Positions 59,371-64,000 of a stretch of DNA of 64,000 nt are shown in pieces. The stretch's first letter is position 1, and each line of letters starts with the position of its first letter. The position numbers and the translations under genes were made by a program. The notes beneath the pieces are model-generated. The model searched no databases. It was not told the DNA's origin and saw only the letters and a program-made list of their open reading frames with translations. The DNA comes from Panax quinquefolius (Eukaryota; Streptophyta; Magnoliopsida; Apiales; Araliaceae), in the NCBI GenBank assembly GCA_020205615.1, contig CM035173.1, forward strand, positions 53,579,300 to 53,643,299, read 5' to 3'.

Positions 59371-60360
59371 CTTCTGTCTATTTTGTGCATCTATTAGTCT
59401 TGCCCAAATCAATTTTATGATCTTCACAGTCTGTTGTACCAATTCTAGACCTAACAGCTGACGTTCTCCAACTTCGTTCCAACATACTGGAGTTCTCTAT
59501 TTCCTGTCGTACAACGCTTCGTAAGGCAGCATGCTAATACTCGCATTATAACTATTATTATAGGAAAATTCAACCAATGGTAGATGGTCATCCCAATTCC
59601 CTTTGAAATCCATAATATATGATCTGAGCATATCCTCTAGTGTCTGGATGGTTTTCTCACTTTGATCGTCGGTTTGAGGATGATACGATGTGCTCATTCT
59701 GAACTACGTTCCCAAGCATTCTTGTAGTCATTTCTAGAAATTTGATGTGAAACGTGGATCTCTATTTGATACAATGGACACCGAGACACCGTCTCTTGAA
59801 ACAATTTCCTTCACGTACAGTTTTGCCAGTTGATATAGGCTAAATCTAATCTTGATTGGCAAAAAGTGTGTCGACTTCGTCAATCAATCGACAATCACCC
59901 AGATTGCATCGTAACCTTGCTGAGTCGTTGGAAGACCTACCACAAAATCCATTGTGATATGCTCCTATTTCCATTCTGGTATCTATAACAGTTGCAACAA
60001 TCCACTTGGCCTTTGATGTTAAGCTTTAACCTTCTGACATGTTGAGCATTTTTCCACACATTCAATAACATCCTTTTTCATATTCGACCACTAAAAATGA
60101 TGTTTGAGATCCTGGTACATTTTCGTACTTCCAAGGTGAATCGAATATCGTGAGTTATGAGCCTCACTCAGAATTTCCTCTTTAATTTTCGATACTGAAG
60201 GTACCCAGATTCTCCATTCAAACTGAAGTAACCCTTCCGAGTTCACTTTAAATTTGTTTTCCTCACCTTTAGACACTTTTCTTCTTATTTCATCATAGTT
60301 TTTGTCTTGGAGTTGTGCATTCTTCACCTTATTTACCAACGTTGAACTGTTTCCCATCTG
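59371..60360 (-). pseudogene. B integrase, N-terminal and core part
   Basis: Minus strand: spacer and zinc region (60091-60357: [34 protein letters not shown], then CVEKCSTCQKVK), core first Asp in ITMDFVVGLPTTQ, second position [10 protein letters not shown] (Asn where Asp is required), third region [14 protein letters not shown] with Glu. It ends at the C insertion and continues at 39886. Many stops. The Asp to Asn change fits a single G to A transition. Confidence 0.87.
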
Positions 60361-60685
60361 GAATTATTTTTCATCTGATTCTGTCGGATATTTAATTTCT
60401 AACTCCATCTTTGCCATTTCTAATACTAGCTTTTCCTGAGCAGTCAACATTATTAATTTCTCCCGATCCTTTCTACTTAAGGCATCGGCAACATCATTCG
60501 CCTTTCCAGGATGATAAAGAATCTCGTAATCGTAATCTTTAATCAATTCCATCCATCTCCTATGTCGTATATTCAAATCTTTCTGTGTAAAGATATACTT
60601 CAGACTTTTATGGTTTATATATATCTCACACCTCTCTCGATACAAATAGTGTCTCCAAATCTTTAGAGCCAACACTACTGCATTC
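60361..60685 (-). pseudogene. B RNase H end, truncated
   Basis: Open piece 60364-60675: [20 protein letters not shown] (Asn replaces the catalytic Asp seen as TDHKS in G1), [20 protein letters not shown] and [12 protein letters not shown]. Similarity to G1 and G2 stops near 60685, where the sequence changes to LTR-like DNA of D, evidently a deletion junction. Confidence 0.85.
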
Positions 60686-62103
60686 TAAGCTAAATCTAAG
60701 CATGCTTAAACTCATTCATATTAGTTCCATACATGCATATAAACTTTAGTATACATGTTGACATCCATACACCGTTTAATTAACAAGTAATTTTAAGAAT
60801 TTCTAAGAATTATCAAAAATAAGAATATATTTAATGAAATTACCTCTTGAAGCTAAATTGTCAATCCCTCACTTTAACTATCTGATTGCTCCTTCAATTC
60901 ACACACAATTGTAACTCACCCTCTCTAATGGACTATAACAAAAAAAAATTTGAGCAACAAATCTAAGAATGAGGATGGCTCTGTATATAAAGAAACTATG
61001 GACAAAATTTGGGTTTTGTCCAGGGAATTAACCCAACAGGAAGAAGAAGAAAATGATGGGCAAAAAGAAGTTGGTGGAATAGTTATTACTTTTGCACCCT
61101 AGTCATTCTTAACCATCATTTCCAGTCTACTAAGAGTTGGCAAGAAGAAGGAAAAGGCTAGGCTTAGGCCATTGTTTATACATGGTAGTTAAATTAAATG
61201 AAACTAAGAAATTGGGACAACCAACTTGGTTACTTAGCCTTTGTAAAACGGGGACCAATATACTTAGGTTTTTGTTTCCTTTTTGGCTTTATAAGTGTAT
61301 TTTAATGAGTTAATGCTATTATATAATGAAAAATTGGGGGTATATATGCACATAATCATATAATCCATATACATTGGGTTTAATTAAAATAATATTTAAC
61401 ATGGGTAGAATATAATTCAGTTGGGTATTATTAACCCATTATTATACACTGAAATATTAAACATAAAATATTTATTAAATTTAATCTTTCTTCAGAAATT
61501 CTGAGATACATAGTTAATTAATTCTCCATGCATTAGAATGTCACATGGGGTTATATTTTGTTACTCAGTAAATTATTCCATTCAATTTCCTTTTACCATA
61601 TGATTTTAATAATGTCACATATTGTAATAATGTTCCATCTTATATCCAAAGTAAATAAATAAGTTTTTCTAAGATTGGCCACACTTCGGTAGTGCCGATT
61701 TATCTTCTAGAAGAAGGCAAATTGCACCATCCTGAGGCAGTTTCAAACTAGGCTTCACTATTTCCAGTTCCAATTTATACCACTAATGTAGTTTCACATA
61801 ACACATAATTAATCCCAAATTGATAACACCAACTAATTAGACACCTTATTTAATCATTCCTTCATAAATTTATTTAAATGATCACTTAGACCATTCTCAT
61901 ATTGCACAAGGTATATCGCATAAGCTTATATTAAGCTTTTCATTATTCAATGACAATTCTTGATTATCAAACACTTAGTTTAATTTTACTGCATATTCAC
62001 ATCTCATGCCACGAGAATATATATATATATATATATGTTTAAATATTCAAAATTTTATTTATTCAATTGTTAATATTATTCCTGAAATTCACTTGATATT
62101 ACA
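60686..62103 (-). repeat. D 3' LTR, truncated at its outer end
   Basis: AT-rich DNA ends at TGATATTACA next to a PPT and chromodomain integrase, so this is the 3' LTR of D. Its other end lacks a TGTGAC-type border; about half of a 3-kb LTR is missing at the junction with B. A (TA)n run lies at 62018-62036. I see no gene. Confidence 0.7.
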
Positions 62104-62120
62104 TTCTTCCCCCCCCTTAT
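62104..62120 (-). promoter_or_regulatory. D polypurine tract
   Basis: Minus strand: ATAAGGGGGGGGGAAGAA against the LTR end; the G run is expanded relative to G1. Confidence 0.75.
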
Positions 62121-62159
62121 AAAAATTCCATCTTCAGAATTGGGACAAGATTACATGAA

Positions 62160-63700
62160 TAAGTGGGGATAATCATTCCTCATTTTATCCTCTCATTCCC
62201 ACGTAGCCTCATCGGTGTCTTGGTTTCGCCATACTACTTTTATAGAAGATATAACTTTATTCCTTAATGTTTGTTCTTTCTTATCTATTATTTTGACATT
62301 AATTTCTTCGTAAATCAGATTCTTCTCTACTTGAATAGGCTCATAAGAAATCACGTACTTGTAGTTGGGCTTGTAGGGACGCAACACGGATATGTGAAAC
62401 AGATTGTGGATGTGTTCCAAATCGAGCGATAAGGCTACCTTGTACTCCACTTCGCCTACTCGCACCAATTCTTCAAACGGTCCTATGAACCTCGGACTTA
62501 ATTTCCCTTTCTTGTCGAATCTTAACTTCCCTTTCCAGGGAGACACTTTCAAAAATACTAAACTTCCAACTTTAAAGTCTCGGTCTTGACGATGCAAATA
62601 TGCGTATTTCTTCTGGAATCTTGAGCTACTACTAAACTGGCTCTTATTGTTGTTACTACATCGGCCGTTTATTGAACTAACTCTAGTCCCAAAATTTGTC
62701 GTTCTCTGACTTTGCCCCAACACAACGGTGTTCTGTACTTTTTTTGTAAAGAGCTTCGTACGGTGGCATACCGATACTTGCATGATAACTATTGTTGTAA
62801 GCAAATTCTACTAAGGGTAGGTGATCATCCTAATTCCCTTTGAAGTCCATCACACAAGCTCTAAGCATATCCTCTAGCGTTTGTATCGTTCGCTCACTCT
62901 GTCCGTCAATTTGGGAATGATAAGTAGTACTTAATCCTAATTGTGTTCTCATTCTCTCTTATAAGCTCTTCCATAAATTTGACATAAAGTACTGATCTCG
63001 ATCGAAAATAACTGACACCGGCACTCCATGTCACGAAATGATTTCCCTTACGTACAAATTTGCTAACTAATTTAGATTGAATCAGATCTTCATTGGTAGA
63101 AAATGAGTTATCTTCATTAGTCAATCTATGATAACCTTAATGGCATCAATACCCTTTTACGTAGTCAGAAGTACTCCCACCACGAAGTCCATCGTAATGT
63201 ACTCTCATTTTTATTTTGGTATTTCCAACGGTTGAAGTAGTCCACTCGACCTCTGATGTTCTGCTCTTACTCGTTGACAAGTAAGACATCTACTGACGTA
63301 CTCTGCATTCTCTCATTTCAAGTTAGGCCGCCAAAAGTGTTGACGAAGGTCCCAGTACATTTTAGTGCTTCCTAGGTGAACAAAATATGCCATGTTGTGT
63401 ACCTTGTGCAAAATTCCCTCTCTCAATTCGGTTATGGCTGGCACCCATATTTGACCTTCGAATCACAATATGCCATCCTTATTCGTCTTGAACTTTTCTT
63501 CTTCATTTTCTACTATCATTTTCTTTGTCTTCTTGCACTCTCCGTTTTTCTCTTGTGATTCCTTTATTCTATCCAATAAGGTCAGATTTGTTCCTATCAC
63601 AAACAACTTTTCTTCAGACTCTCGAGGTTCCTTCACCCCTATTTCCAATCTCTCCATTTCTCTTATTACCTCCTCTTGAGCTGTCAACTTGAATAATTTC
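62160..63700 (-). pseudogene. D integrase with chromodomain
   Basis: The open piece 62193-62804 holds VGSLVFLKVSPWKGKLRFD, PRFIGPFEELVRVGEVEYKV and a chromodomain (SIKVVWRNQDTDEATWE) that meets a TGA before its last residues. Upstream, the core is readable with the Glu region [13 protein letters not shown] near 62880, and the zinc region lies near 63240-63380; both are frame-broken. The open frame at 62906-63124 is partly a shifted frame of this gene. Confidence 0.83.
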
Positions 63701-63864
63701 TCCCTTCCATTTCTACTCAATGCGTCGGCTACTACGTTCGCCTTTCTTGGGTGATAAAGAATTTTGCAATCGTACTCTTTGATTAGTTCCAACCACCGCC
63801 TTTGTTGCATGTTTAAATCCTTCTATATGAAGATATATTTCAAAATCTTGTGGTCCGTGTATAT
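63701..63864 (-). pseudogene. D RNase H end, cut by T2
   Basis: Open piece up to 63810: [20 protein letters not shown] and [12 protein letters not shown], followed by the spacer to integrase. The DHKS region begins just before T2 interrupts at 63865. Confidence 0.85.
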
Positions 63865-64000
63865 TGTAGACACTCAAAATTTTGCGTCACTGTTACTAAC
63901 CATGTAGGAGGGCAAAATTGTCTTTTGACTTCCAGAGATAACCCTAGAAGTCAAAATCATCAAGTCAAACCCCAGGAGATCAAGTCAAACCCCGGAGACA
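63865..64000 (+). mobile_element. T2: start of a Tat-type LTR, plus orientation, runs off window
   Basis: Begins TGTAGACACTCAAAATTTTG, matching the first bases of the T1 LTR (minus strand at 11099), then AGGAGGG and CAGAGATAACCCTAG as in T1. It interrupts the RNase H of D. The preceding five bases TATAT (63860-63864) are the candidate target duplication, not testable here. Whether it is a whole element or a solo LTR cannot be seen. Confidence 0.82.

Noticed and set aside
60700..62100. Possible host gene in the AT-rich stretch left of D integrase
   Set aside because: No long frame or splice-compatible coding pattern seen; the end next to the PPT marks it as LTR.
1..64000. tRNA, rRNA or host protein-coding genes
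   Set aside because: I looked for conserved RNA gene blocks and non-transposon domains and recognised none; short tRNA-like matches are primer binding sites.

Overview
The window is plant nuclear DNA made almost entirely of nested LTR retrotransposons. The clues are long AT-rich LTRs, initiator-tRNA-Met-type primer binding sites, chromodomain Ty3/gypsy polyproteins, a Tat-type gypsy element and a copia element. It looks like the repeat-rich, pericentromere-like DNA of a flowering plant, probably a dicot, but I cannot name the species. I see no host gene, rRNA, tRNA or CRISPR array. Nearly all coding regions are broken by stops, frameshifts or deletions, so they are annotated as pseudogenes.

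Layout (my labels). 1-11099: T1, a Tat-lineage gypsy element on the minus strand. Its 3' LTR lies off the left edge and its 5' LTR is 8673-11099. T1 is inserted in a coiled-coil ORF (ORF0) of element A (11100-12088, minus strand, Tekay-like chromovirus). One LTR (12089-12854 plus 37131-39316) is shared by A and a tandem neighbour B, whose integrase continues from 39317 to 39886 and from 59371 to about 60685. Into the shared LTR came G1 (12855-37125, minus; target duplication CAATA). Into the protease of G1 came G2 (19389-31725, minus; duplication GGGAT). Into the integrase of B came C (39887-59365, plus; duplication TATTT). Into the gag of C came E, a copia element (43896-54173, minus; duplication ACGTG). 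Inside the long leader of E sits a 1.1-kb foldback element (50714-51837; probable duplication ATTATAAA). To the right, a truncated LTR plus integrase of another chromovirus, D (about 60686-63864, minus), is interrupted at 63865 by the start of a Tat-type LTR in the plus orientation (T2), which runs off the right edge.

How the parts relate: G1, G2, B, D and A are relatives with the order LTR, PBS, ORF0, gag, protease, RT, RNase H, integrase with chromodomain, PPT, LTR (each stage is not visible in every copy). C lacks the RT core, the integrase core and a visible chromodomain. E lacks the front half of RT. Both must have depended on proteins supplied by other elements when they moved. The deepest nest is B > C > E > foldback. 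Five target-site duplications can be read directly, which gives a relative order of insertions.

The points I consider most worth checking are the ORF0 reading frame conserved in three chromovirus copies between PBS and gag, the LTR shared by tandem copies A and B, the foldback element with subterminal repeats, the similar LTRs of E flanking a broken pol, and GC-rich LTR blocks far more diverged between sister LTRs than their flanks.
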